The notes beneath the pieces were generated by a model that saw only the letters and a program-made list of their open reading frames with translations, made no database searches and was not told the DNA's origin. Positions 27,075 through 34,581 of a stretch of 64,000 nt of DNA are shown here, piece by piece. Made by a program: the position numbers and the translations under genes. This DNA is from Burkholderia plantarii (GTDB taxonomy: Bacteria > Pseudomonadota > Gammaproteobacteria > Burkholderiales > Burkholderiaceae). The stretch is from assembly GCF_001411805.1 (NCBI RefSeq), contig NZ_CP007213.1, positions 1,178,001 through 1,242,000 of the forward strand. Reading direction: 5' to 3'. Each line of letters opens with the position of its first letter. The stretch's first letter is position 1.

Positions 27075-27401
27075 ATGAACAAGAAGCCAAGCAAGTTTTC
27101 CCCGGAAGTCCGAGAGCGCGCTGTGCGCCTCGTACGCGAGCAGCGTAGCGAGCACCCGTCGATGTGGGCGGCAGTCGAATCGATTGCGCCGATGATCGGC
27201 TGCACGCCGCAGACGTTGTTGGATTGGGTTAAGCGCGACGAGGTCGACCGTGGAGAGCGCGATGGCGTGAGTACGGCCGAGCGTGAACGCATCAAGGCCT
27301 TGGAGCGCGAGGTCAAGGAACTGCGCCGGACCAATGAGATTCTCAAACTGGCGAGCGCGTTTTTCGCCCAGGCGGAGCTCGACCGCCGTTTCAAGTCCTG
27401 A
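27075..27401 (+). CDS. IS3-family transposase orfA
   Basis: 108 aa. It has an N-terminal helix-turn-helix ([15 protein letters not shown], then [15 protein letters not shown]) and a C-terminal leucine-heptad helix ([22 protein letters not shown]) typical of IS3 orfA subunits. It overlaps orfB, which lies in the -1 frame, as expected for programmed frameshifting in this family. Confidence 0.9.
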   Translation: MNKKPSKFSPEVRERAVRLVREQRSEHPSMWAAVESIAPMIGCTPQTLLDWVKRDEVDRGERDGVSTAERERIKALEREVKELRRTNEILKLASAFFAQAELDRRFKS

Positions 27402-28314
27402 AGGCCTTCATTGATCAGCATCGCGACACCTTCGGGGTCGAGCCGATCTGCAAGGTTTTGCGGATTGCCCCGTCGGGCTACCGACGCCATGCAGCACAAC
27501 TTCGCGATCCGTCGAAGCGCTGCGCCCGCGCGAAACGCGATGAGCTTTTGCAACCGGAGATCAAGCGTGTCTGGCAGGCCAACATGCAGGTCTACGGCGT
27601 GCCGAAGGTCTGGAAGCAGATGAACCGGGAGGGCATTGCAGTGGCACGCTGCACGGTCGGACGGTTGATGAAACTGCAGGGCTTGCGTGGCGCAGTTCGC
27701 GGTAAGCGTGTTCGCACGACGATTCTCGAGGTGACCGCGCCGCGCCCGCTGGACCGAGTCAACCGGCAGTTCAAGGCTGACCGACCGAATCAGCTCTGGG
27801 TGTCGGATTTTACGTATGTCTCGACATGGCAAGGCTGGCTGTACGTGGCATTCGTGATCGACGTGTTTGCCCGCCGTATTGTTGGCTGGCGCGTCAACTC
27901 GTCGATGACCACGGACTTCGTTCTGGATGCACTTGAACAAGCGCTGTACGCCCGCCAACCGGGTGAGGACGGGACTTTGATTCATCATTCGGCGTCAGAG
28001 GGTCTCAATACGTCAGCATCCGCTACAGCGAACGGCTGGCTGAGGCCGGCATCGAGCCGTCGGTCGGCAGCCGGGGCGACAGCTACGACAATGCGCTGGC
28101 CGAGACGATCAACGGCCTGTACAAGACGGAACTGATTCATCGGCGCGCCCCTTGGAAAACGAGGGAATCCGTCGAACTGGCAACGCTGGAATGGGTCGCC
28201 TGGTACAACCGTCATCGGCTGATGGAACCGCTCGGCTATATCCCGCCTGCTGAAACTGAGGCAAACTACTACAGGCAACTCAGAAATGCCGCTGACGTGT
28301 CCGCATTAACTTAA
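27386..28314 (+). pseudogene. IS3-family transposase orfB, frameshifted
   Basis: The -1 frame encodes an integrase catalytic domain: YGVPKVWKQMNREG, VSDFTYVSTWQGWLYVAFVID (first Asp) and IVGWRVNSSM. At about 27990 the block normally reading HSDRGSQY is replaced by HSASEGLN, because 11 bases stand where 9 are expected. The frame shifts, and the rest, including the catalytic Glu part (DSYDNALAETINGLYKTE) and the C-terminus, continues in another frame to TAA 28312-28314. The second Asp is lost, so the transposase is inactive. Confidence 0.85.
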
Positions 28315-28349
28315 ACCAACCAGCCTCCACGATTCCCGGTGCGGTTCAG

Positions 28350-28625
28350 GTGCCGTCTGGATTTGTGGCGGAAGACATCAATGGAAATCTGCTCTTAAAT
28401 ACGAACGGCAACCCGATAACATCGTTCAGTCTAAACTCTCAAGGTCAAGCTATCGTAGAAATCAAGACTGGCGGAGCTTCGTTGACTTCGAATCAGTCAA
28501 TCGTATATCCGGCTGTGCAGGCTGGAGTAGCAACGCCCGTGGGAGGCAAAGCGACAGGCACGTTTGGCGCACCGCTTCCCAGCACACTTTCGCCTACACC
28601 GGTCATCGTTCTGCGAAAAAAATGA
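28350..28625 (+). CDS. orphan CDI toxin tail (truncated)
   Basis: 91 codons from a GTG immediately after the IS3 right end. The true upstream part is missing, so this start is probably not natural. It contains AIVEIKTGGASLTSNQ followed by IVYPAVQAG and a Pro/Gly-rich end. An E-x-K core followed by a helix with NQ and a YP motif is a known layout of PD-(D/E)xK-type CdiA tails. The upstream catalytic Asp would be in the lost portion or in the retained FVAEDINGN. The stop is 7 bp before the next gene, as in toxin/immunity pairs. AT-rich compared with the chromosome. Confidence 0.65.
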   Translation: MPSGFVAEDINGNLLLNTNGNPITSFSLNSQGQAIVEIKTGGASLTSNQSIVYPAVQAGVATPVGGKATGTFGAPLPSTLSPTPVIVLRKK

Positions 28626-28632
28626 GTTAAAT

Positions 28633-29385
28633 ATGAATACTTTTAAATCTAATATTTATGAAATATGTAGCGAGGTGGCCGGAGAATTTCCAGGGTGGAA
28701 ATTTGTATCTGGTCGATTCAAGAACGGGGCGTTGAAACACTCAGAACTGATCATAGATCCTGGTTTATTTTTCGAGCGCGGCTTCACAAGTATGCAACCC
28801 TCCATTTGCATACGAAACAAGCGTTGTGAGGCCTTGTATTCAAAGATTTTCGAAATAAAGAAGCCCCAAATTATACCTGTGTCTCTAGTCAATTTTCAGG
28901 TCATCGCTGATTCTCTGGAATACATGCCTGAGGCAATGAGAGTCAGGTGCTTGATTTGCGAAGACAAGATTTCTTACTTGATGGCGATTAAAGGATCGAC
29001 GGATGCCAGCGAGGAAATGAAGATGAATTTACAGAATGCGGCGGTTGGCGTTGGAGATGCTCGATCAGTTCTTGTAAACATGGTGAAAGATGGTATTTCA
29101 TTTATCGCGAATCACTACGATTTAAGCAGTGAAGAGAATCTCCTGCGGGGGTTGCCAGCGAAGTACCTGACACGGAACAAGATTCCATACGATGAGATGG
29201 AAAAGCAAAAGGGGGTAATTCTTTGCGTCGTTCGCATTCTCCTCGGTGATTTCGACTTCGTTGAGCGCTATGCGGACGCTGACTTCAAGACGATTTTCCC
29301 CAAGCGTACGGACGAACTCGACAGGATTGTCGCGGCGTTGCCGGAGTTGAAGAAACTTTACGCCGAAGCCGGTTCGGTCATCTAG
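28633..29385 (+). CDS. orphan immunity protein paired with the displaced toxin tail
   Basis: 250 aa, cytosolic and AT-rich, with no recognisable enzyme motif and no membrane segment. It lies 7 bp after the orphan toxin tail in the same direction, the standard arrangement of CDI 'orphan' cassettes, in which former toxin/immunity modules are kept downstream of the active one. The stop TAG at 29383-29385 abuts the left end of an IS5-type remnant (GGGAAACACTGATCAA), so its last residues may have been altered by that insertion. The function is inferred from context only. Confidence 0.65.
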   Translation: MNTFKSNIYEICSEVAGEFPGWKFVSGRFKNGALKHSELIIDPGLFFERGFTSMQPSICIRNKRCEALYSKIFEIKKPQIIPVSLVNFQVIADSLEYMPEAMRVRCLICEDKISYLMAIKGSTDASEEMKMNLQNAAVGVGDARSVLVNMVKDGISFIANHYDLSSEENLLRGLPAKYLTRNKIPYDEMEKQKGVILCVVRILLGDFDFVERYADADFKTIFPKRTDELDRIVAALPELKKLYAEAGSVI

Positions 29386-29578
29386 GGAAACACTGATCAA
29401 TTCGTCTCGGTGGTCATCGCAGACTGGGCCGAGGGCGTTATAGAAGGAAATTCACGGAAAGGTGCCAAGCTCATGAAGCGGCAGATCGGTTTTGCAGAAG
29501 CGGAACGCCTGGGCAAGAAGCGCGTGACCCGGCGTCAGCGCTTCCTGGATGTCAACGCCGACTGAAAACTGACCCGTA
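29386..29578 (+). pseudogene. IS5-family remnant with 30-codon transposase start
   Basis: The left end looks like an IS5-type terminus (GGGAAACACTGATCAA). ATG 29473 opens a frame starting MKRQIGFAEAERLGKK and continuing RVTRRQRFL, the conserved start of a second IS5 subgroup transposase. It stops at TGA 29563-29565, where the sequence changes into the IS256 remnant. Everything after codon 27 or so is gone. Confidence 0.7.
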
Positions 29579-30609
29579 GAACGGTACGACGTGTTCCCAT
29601 GCACGCTGCCACGATGGCACGATGATCGGGTATTTCTCGCCCCAGGGGCCTTCAGCGAAGTCCTGTAGCGCCTGTCTTGCCGCGTCTTCACTGGCGGCCG
29701 CGTAGATCGGGCGCAGTGCTGCCGCGAGGCCCTTGCGGTCCTTGTGGCTGGCGTACTCGAGACTGTTACGTATCAAATGCACGATGCAGGTCTGGACCGT
29801 CGTCTTGGGATAGGCAGCACCGACCGCCTCGGTCGGACCCTTCAGGCCGTCGACCACGGCGATCAGGATGTCCTGGCATCGCGAGCCTTGAGTTCGTTGA
29901 ATACCTTGAGCCAGAACTTGGCGCCTTCGGTCTGCTCGATCCAGAGGCCCGGCACGTCGCGCTGGCCGTCGGCCTGGATGCCCAAGGCCAGATAGACGGC
30001 CTTGTTGCCGACCACGCCGTCGTCGCGGATCTTGACCCGCAGCGCGTCGAAGAACACCACCGGATACATGGGCTCGAGTGAGCGGCTTTGCCAGCTCAGT
30101 GCTTCGGCCATCACCTCGTCCATGACCGAGCTGATGAAGTCGGGCGAGACCTCGGTACCGCAGCTTTCGGCCAGAAACGCCCGAAGCTCGCGCACGCTCA
30201 TGCCGCGCGCGTACATCGCGATGATGCGTTCATCGAATCCGGTGAAACGGCGCTCGTGCTTGGGAATCAGGATGGGCTCAAAGCTACCGTCTCGATCACG
30301 GGGGACGTCGAGCCGGACTGGGCCGCGATCGGGGATGACCGTCTTGCCGCTGGCGCCGTTGCGCTCGTTGGCTTGGCCGGGTGGCTTGGGCTGGCCCGGC
30401 GGGTAACCCGGATGCAGATTCATCTCGGCGCCCATCGCGCGTTCGATGACCGCCTTGTTGAATGCCAGCATCAGATCCTGCACTTCGGATGGCGACATCG
30501 GCCCCTTGACCAATCGGTCCAGCAGTTCCTTGGGCAGTTCAGGCAGCGCCCCTCGGGCCGCAGCTTGACGCGCCACCGTTTGCCTTTTCTTCTTCATCGG
30601 CATACCCAT
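29579..30609 (-). pseudogene. IS256-family (Mutator-type) transposase, frameshifted and 3'-truncated
   Basis: From ATG 30609 the frame reads a typical Mutator/IS256 protein: MKKKRQTVARQAA near the start, RFTGFDERIIAMYARGMSV, and FFDALRVKIRD with the first catalytic Asp. A one-base loss near 29887 (ARDARTS in place of the expected CQDILIAVVDG block) shifts it. The next frame then continues with VVDGLKGPTEAVGAAYP and VQTCIVHLIRNS (second Asp region) to VVPFY near 29579. The C-terminal third with the catalytic Glu is missing. It cannot be active. Confidence 0.85.
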
Positions 30610-30669
30610 GACTTTTACACCTCATGATATGCCTCGCCCACGAAATCACGGATAGGCCCAAGAACGCTA

Positions 30670-30751
30670 TCGACATCAGTTGCGAGCGCTCGTCTTCGCT
30701 CAGTACCAGTTCTGCCTGCGGTCGTCCCATTGGCATGCTGACGTTTCCCAT
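30670..30751 (-). pseudogene. IS630-family transposase, N-terminal scrap
   Basis: Minus-strand MGRPQAELVLSEDERSQL (from ATG 30730 or 30751) is the well-conserved start of IS630-family transposases. Similarity stops after about 25 codons, where the IS256 remnant's front end begins. No other part of the element is visible. The stretch 30752-30925 contains no gene and is the upstream region of the cytochrome gene. Confidence 0.6.
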
Positions 30752-30925
30752 TTCGTTGACGCCAACACGCCAGGCGAATATGGATTGGCTAACAACGGAA
30801 CGGAACACCAGCCGTGGGGACGTCACCTTCGAGGCAGGTGACAAATCCGTAATCGACGCGTCACGGTTCGGCATGCAGGGCCGCGGAGAATAGGCGTTCC
30901 ACAAACGCTATGCGGCATAAACATC

Positions 30926-31528
30926 GTGTTTTCCCTTCGTTCCAGAATTGCGACAGTTGTTGTCACCGTTGCAGCGTTGTTCGTTTTGCTCGCCGCTGCG
31001 GGGTTGGCCTTCATGTACTCCGGGGTGTATGACGTCTCGGCAAGTTCCGCAGACAATCCGATCGTAGCGAAACTGCTGCACGGAACATACGAAGCCTCGT
31101 TGCACCGGCACGCTGGATCGGACGTTGCGCCTGCCGACCTGCTATCGCTTGAAAACATTCGTCTGGGTGCGCGAACTTACGACGCGAGCTGTGCCCTCTG
31201 CCACGGTGCGCCAGACCGGCCGCTGAGTTCGATCGGACAGGGTATTCAGCCCTCCGCGCCTTCACTCCTGGCAGCGAGCCGGCGGAATAATCCGATGCTG
31301 ATGTTTTGGACGATCAAGCATGGCGTGAACATGACGGCCATGCCTTCCTTCGGGAAGACGCAGTCGGATCGGGCGATTTGGCAAGTGGCCGGGTTTATCT
31401 ACGCCGAGCGCGGAATATCGAAGGAGAAATACGACCTGCTCTTGGGCGGTAGCGCACACGCCGACAACGCTGCCGCACCTATTAAAAGGTTCATCGCGGA
31501 TTACCGGGGAACGCGGCGCGGATTTTGA
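30926..31528 (+). CDS. membrane-anchored cytochrome c family protein with IS-altered C-terminus
   Basis: 200 aa from GTG 30926. A single membrane anchor (about residues 9-31) is followed by a periplasmic class I cytochrome c domain with CALCH haem attachment (near residue 89) and a likely axial Met in NMTAMPSFG (near residue 137). The ISL3 insertion at 31488 replaces the original end. Joining the flanks through the 8-bp duplication restores a reading that leaves the present frame after API-K and ends about nine codons later at TGA near 32824. Only the extreme C-terminus is changed (the last 13 residues are IS-coded), so the haem domain is intact and may work. No Shine-Dalgarno is obvious. Confidence 0.8.
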   Translation: MFSLRSRIATVVVTVAALFVLLAAAGLAFMYSGVYDVSASSADNPIVAKLLHGTYEASLHRHAGSDVAPADLLSLENIRLGARTYDASCALCHGAPDRPLSSIGQGIQPSAPSLLAASRRNNPMLMFWTIKHGVNMTAMPSFGKTQSDRAIWQVAGFIYAERGISKEKYDLLLGGSAHADNAAAPIKRFIADYRGTRRGF

Positions 31529-32791
31529 GGAAGAAATACTCCTCGTCGCGATACCCATAAGCGCGGCGCTTGATGACCTTGATCGTGTTGTTGATGCCCT
31601 CGACCACGCTGGTATTGAGCGGGTGCCGGCAGCGCGCGACGATGCCGTGCCAATAGCCTTGCAGGCGCCGGGCGAACAACTCGAGCGCAGCGATCCCGCT
31701 TTGCGCCGCCTGCTCTATCCAATGCTCCCAGGCCTTTTGGGCCCACGCCGGTTTGCGATAGAACCAGAGCCGCTTGAGTTCATCGCGTAGCAGATAGACA
31801 CATAACAGCGGCTGGTTGGCCTCCAGCAACTCCTTCAGATGCACCGACTGTTCCGGTTTGAGATTGCGCCGGTTGCGCAGCAGCAGCCAGCGGCTGGACT
31901 TCAGAACCTTTCGCGCCGGCCGGTCGTGGCGCAGTTGATTGGCTTGATCGACACGAACGCGGTCAATGACCTCGCGTCCGTATTTGGCAACGACATGGAA
32001 CAGGTCGTAGACGATCTCGGCCTGTGGGCAATGCGCATTGATCTCCAGCTCGTAGGCCGTCGTCATGTCGATGGCAACCGCTTCGATGCGCTTGGCGACG
32101 CCTGGCGGAAGCTGCTCGAAGAAGGCTCGGGCCGTCTCGCGTGAGCGTCCCTGACCGATCCACAGCACTTGACGGCCAATCGGATCGACGACCACCGTGG
32201 CGTAACGGTGACCTTTGTGAAGTGCGAATTCGTCCATCGCCAAATAGCGGATGGATGACCAGTCCGGATCCCTTACTCGAGCACGCAAACGGGCCTTGTC
32301 GATCGATTTGACTGTATGCCAGCCTAAATCGTAAAAGGCCGCCACTGCCTGCACACTGGCCGCCTGAAGCAGCTTCTCGCAGGCTTTGGCAAACCGCTCC
32401 GTGACACGCTGGTAGCGGCCCAACCAGTCCAGTTTCTCCAGTCTCGGACCGCCACAGTGATCGCACCACACTCGTCGACGCGGCACGTGCAACACGACAC
32501 GATATTCAAACAGTGGCAGATCGCGCACTCTGCGAATCGACGTCTCGTGGATCTGCGAGCAACGCGCCCCGCATTGCTCGCAGAGCATCACCTTGCCTAC
32601 CGGTTTCAGATACAGCGCGAGCGTGCGGCCTTCGCCTTGTGGCCACTCCACCCGCTCCAGCCGATAGCCCGTCCAGCAGCCCAGCGCTTGCAATGCCTTG
32701 CGATCGAGCACTTCATCCTCCAACGCCTTGCTTGAAAGACGTCAGATTACAAAACTGCTCGCCACGGCTCCACGGAATCCTGCGATGAACC
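31488..32791 (-). mobile_element. ISL3-family insertion sequence with 8-bp target duplication
   Basis: The ends are inverted repeats: GGTTCATCGCGGATTACCGG at the left, and the complement of the right end GGTTCATCGCAGGATTCCG. The element is flanked by perfect 8-bp direct repeats TATTAAAA at 31480-31487 and 32792-32799, the length expected for ISL3. It carries one intact transposase. The clean duplication and full gene show a recent insertion, here into the end of a cytochrome c gene. Confidence 0.93.
31491..32723 (-). CDS. ISL3-family transposase
   Basis: 410 aa, full length. The N-terminal zinc-finger region has CEQCGARC and, further on, WCDHCGG. Then comes the DDE_Tnp_ISL3 core: YLAMDEFALHKGHRY (first Asp), AVAIDMTTAYELEI (second Asp), VYDLFHVVAKYGREVIDRVR, and the C-terminal VVEGINNTIKVIKRRAYGYRD (Glu). 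The stop codon lies inside the left inverted repeat. No frameshift or stop is seen, so this element looks mobile. Confidence 0.95.
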   Translation of the reverse strand: MEDEVLDRKALQALGCWTGYRLERVEWPQGEGRTLALYLKPVGKVMLCEQCGARCSQIHETSIRRVRDLPLFEYRVVLHVPRRRVWCDHCGGPRLEKLDWLGRYQRVTERFAKACEKLLQAASVQAVAAFYDLGWHTVKSIDKARLRARVRDPDWSSIRYLAMDEFALHKGHRYATVVVDPIGRQVLWIGQGRSRETARAFFEQLPPGVAKRIEAVAIDMTTAYELEINAHCPQAEIVYDLFHVVAKYGREVIDRVRVDQANQLRHDRPARKVLKSSRWLLLRNRRNLKPEQSVHLKELLEANQPLLCVYLLRDELKRLWFYRKPAWAQKAWEHWIEQAAQSGIAALELFARRLQGYWHGIVARCRHPLNTSVVEGINNTIKVIKRRAYGYRDEEYFFLKIRAAFPGNPR

Positions 32792-32799
32792 TATTAAAA

Positions 32800-33187
32800 G
32801 CCCGACACCCGAGCCTGGCAAAGACTGACTGCAAGGCATCGCGAGGCGGAGCATGTGCGATTCGCCAGAACATGGGTACGACCTGCTTCACGTTGCGGGC
32901 AAGTACGGGCGCGAGGTGATCGTAGCGTGACGAGGAGTGCGTCTTCCTCGAGATCCGCGCCGCGTTTCCCGGTAACCCCGATGAACCTTTCATCGACGTT
33001 CGGCCGCGCCGTCGCCTTCGCGGCCCGCCCGAAACGAGGAGCCGCACGCGCGAACTGCCATCGCTTTCGTCAATGATCCCGGCGATCGATTCGCGATTGC
33101 GCCCGCCACGCGCCGCATGAATCACCAGACGAATGAGGCATCGCGCAATTTCGCCTCAGGCGGTCCCGGATCGGAAGGGAGTCCCGT
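32800..33187. other. severed cytochrome tail and older ISL3 relic
   Basis: Bases 32800-32826 are the original last codons and stop of the cytochrome c gene cut by the ISL3 copy. Bases about 32870-32998 on the plus strand are a decayed second ISL3 element: YDLLHVAGKYGREVI resembles YDLFHVVAKYGREVI, followed after a deletion by a frameshifted match to the C-terminal EEYFFLKIRAAFPGNP block and an end CCCCGATGAACC. The rest, to 33187, has no gene. It contains the ribosome-binding site GGAAGGGA (33173-33180) of the LacI-type gene. Confidence 0.65.
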
Positions 33188-34309
33188 ATGATGTCGGCCG
33201 AATTGAGCACCGAGACCTTTTCGTCGCCCAAACCTGCGGGACTCCTATCGATGGCCAATGCCAGTCAAACCGTTCCAGCAATGCATCTGATCCGCCCCGA
33301 CGGGCCGCCGCGCATGTCCGACGTCGCGAAGCTCGCGGGCGTGTCGAAGATGACGGTGTCGCGCGTGCTCGCCGGCCATGCCGTGGTGGCGGCCGAGACG
33401 CGCGAGCGCGTGCTGCGCGCGGTCGAGGCGCTCGGCTATGTCGCCGACGCGGCGGCGGGCACGCTGTCGTCGGGGCGCTCGGATTTCGTCGCGGTGCTGG
33501 TGCCGTCGCTGTCGAGTTCTAACTTCTCGGACACGGTGCGCGGGCTGTCGGCGGCGCTCGAGCCGAAGGGCTTGCAACTGCTGATCGGCGACACCGATTA
33601 CGACATCGAGCGCGAGGAGCGCCTCGTGCGTTCGCTGCTGCGCTACCAGCCGCGCAGCGTCGCGCTGACGGGCGCATTCCACACCGAGGCCACCACCGCG
33701 CTGCTGCGGCGCGCCGGCGTGCCGATCGTCGAGATGTGGGACCTGCCGGCCGATCCGATCGACGCGGCGGTGGGCTTCTCGAACCAGCGCGCGGCGCGCG
33801 AGATGCTGGTCTATCTGCATGCGCGCGGCTATCGCCGGATCGGCTTCATCGGCGGCGCGAGCAACGCCGACCGGCGCGGCGCCGAGCGGCTCAAGGGCTA
33901 CCGGCTCGGCATGCGCGCGCTCGGCCTCGGCGAGCCGCGCGTGGTGCAGCTCGGGCAGTCGCCGGCCACCATGGTCCACGGCGGCCCGGCACTCGACCAG
34001 CTGCTCGAGCGCTGGCCCGATACCGACGCGGTGATGGCCGTCAGCGACCTGTCCGCGTTCGGCGCGATCATGCAGTGCCACCGGCGCGGGCTGCGCGTGC
34101 CCGAGGACATCGCGGTGGCCGGCTTCGGCGATTTCGAGGTGGCCGAATGCTCGCGTCCCAGCATCACCACGGTGACGGTCGATGCGCACGGCATCGGCCT
34201 GATGACGGGCGACGTGCTGTGCGCGGCGATGGCGGGCGGCACGGCCGCGAGCGCCGCCACGCGTCATTTCAAGATCCGTTATTCGGTGGTGCCGCGCGAG
34301 AGCGCGTGA
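33188..34309 (+). CDS. LacI/GalR-family transcriptional regulator (GntR-like)
   Basis: 373 aa. A 35-residue leader precedes the LacI helix-turn-helix (MSDVAKLAGVSKMTVSRVLAG, near residues 39-60) and hinge. The effector domain is of the periplasmic-binding type (FVAVLVPSLSSSNFSDTVRG to the C-terminus). ATG 33188 has a GGAAGGGA box at the right distance. The next gene, 272 bp downstream, is an IlvD/Edd dehydratase, and a perfect palindrome like the E. coli gluconate-repressor operator lies between them. It probably represses the sugar-acid genes until the acid or its dehydration product binds. Overall layout is closest to the gluconate-utilisation repressors. Confidence 0.88.
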   Translation: MMSAELSTETFSSPKPAGLLSMANASQTVPAMHLIRPDGPPRMSDVAKLAGVSKMTVSRVLAGHAVVAAETRERVLRAVEALGYVADAAAGTLSSGRSDFVAVLVPSLSSSNFSDTVRGLSAALEPKGLQLLIGDTDYDIEREERLVRSLLRYQPRSVALTGAFHTEATTALLRRAGVPIVEMWDLPADPIDAAVGFSNQRAAREMLVYLHARGYRRIGFIGGASNADRRGAERLKGYRLGMRALGLGEPRVVQLGQSPATMVHGGPALDQLLERWPDTDAVMAVSDLSAFGAIMQCHRRGLRVPEDIAVAGFGDFEVAECSRPSITTVTVDAHGIGLMTGDVLCAAMAGGTAASAATRHFKIRYSVVPRESA

Positions 34310-34428
34310 ACCCGAGGGCGGCGCCGCGCGGGGCCATCGGGGTGCCCCGGCACCGGCCACTGCCCGTGTCGCCGAACCGTTTGCCAACACTCGCGGACCG
34401 GCTTCAGGCGTGCTACCATCTGCGGCGA

Positions 34429-34442
34429 GGTTACCGGTAACC
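34429..34442. promoter_or_regulatory. LacI-type operator palindrome upstream of the dehydratase gene
   Basis: A perfect 14-bp palindrome GGTTACCGGTAACC with the central CG dinucleotide characteristic of LacI-family operators. It shares the core TTACCGGTAA with the operator of E. coli GntR. It is 140 bp before the dehydratase start and 120 bp after the LacI-type gene, so it most likely controls the dehydratase. Confidence 0.75.
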
Positions 34443-34581
34443 AAATGAGTCGATCCGATCGCGTCGATCCGACCGAAATCGACGCGACGACACCGGGACA
34501 CGTATCGAGAGGAGACGGTCGCGGCAGGGCGCCGGCGCGGCACCGCGACGTCGGGAACGACCAGGACACGGAGAAGGCAAG

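Larger units (their letters stand above)
27025..28348 (+). mobile_element. IS3-family insertion sequence
   Basis: Terminal inverted repeats match well: the left end at 27025 reads TGAACCGCACTGGATTTTG, and the complement of the right end (ending 28348) reads TGAACCGCACCGGGAATCG; both continue into GTGGAGGCT. It carries orfA and orfB in the usual overlapping arrangement. The element sits between the resident cdiI and a second toxin tail and has cut off the front of that tail. No target duplication is evident. Confidence 0.8.

Noticed and set aside
26951..27988. 345-codon minus-strand frame over the IS3 element
   Set aside because: Antisense to orfA/orfB, no motif.
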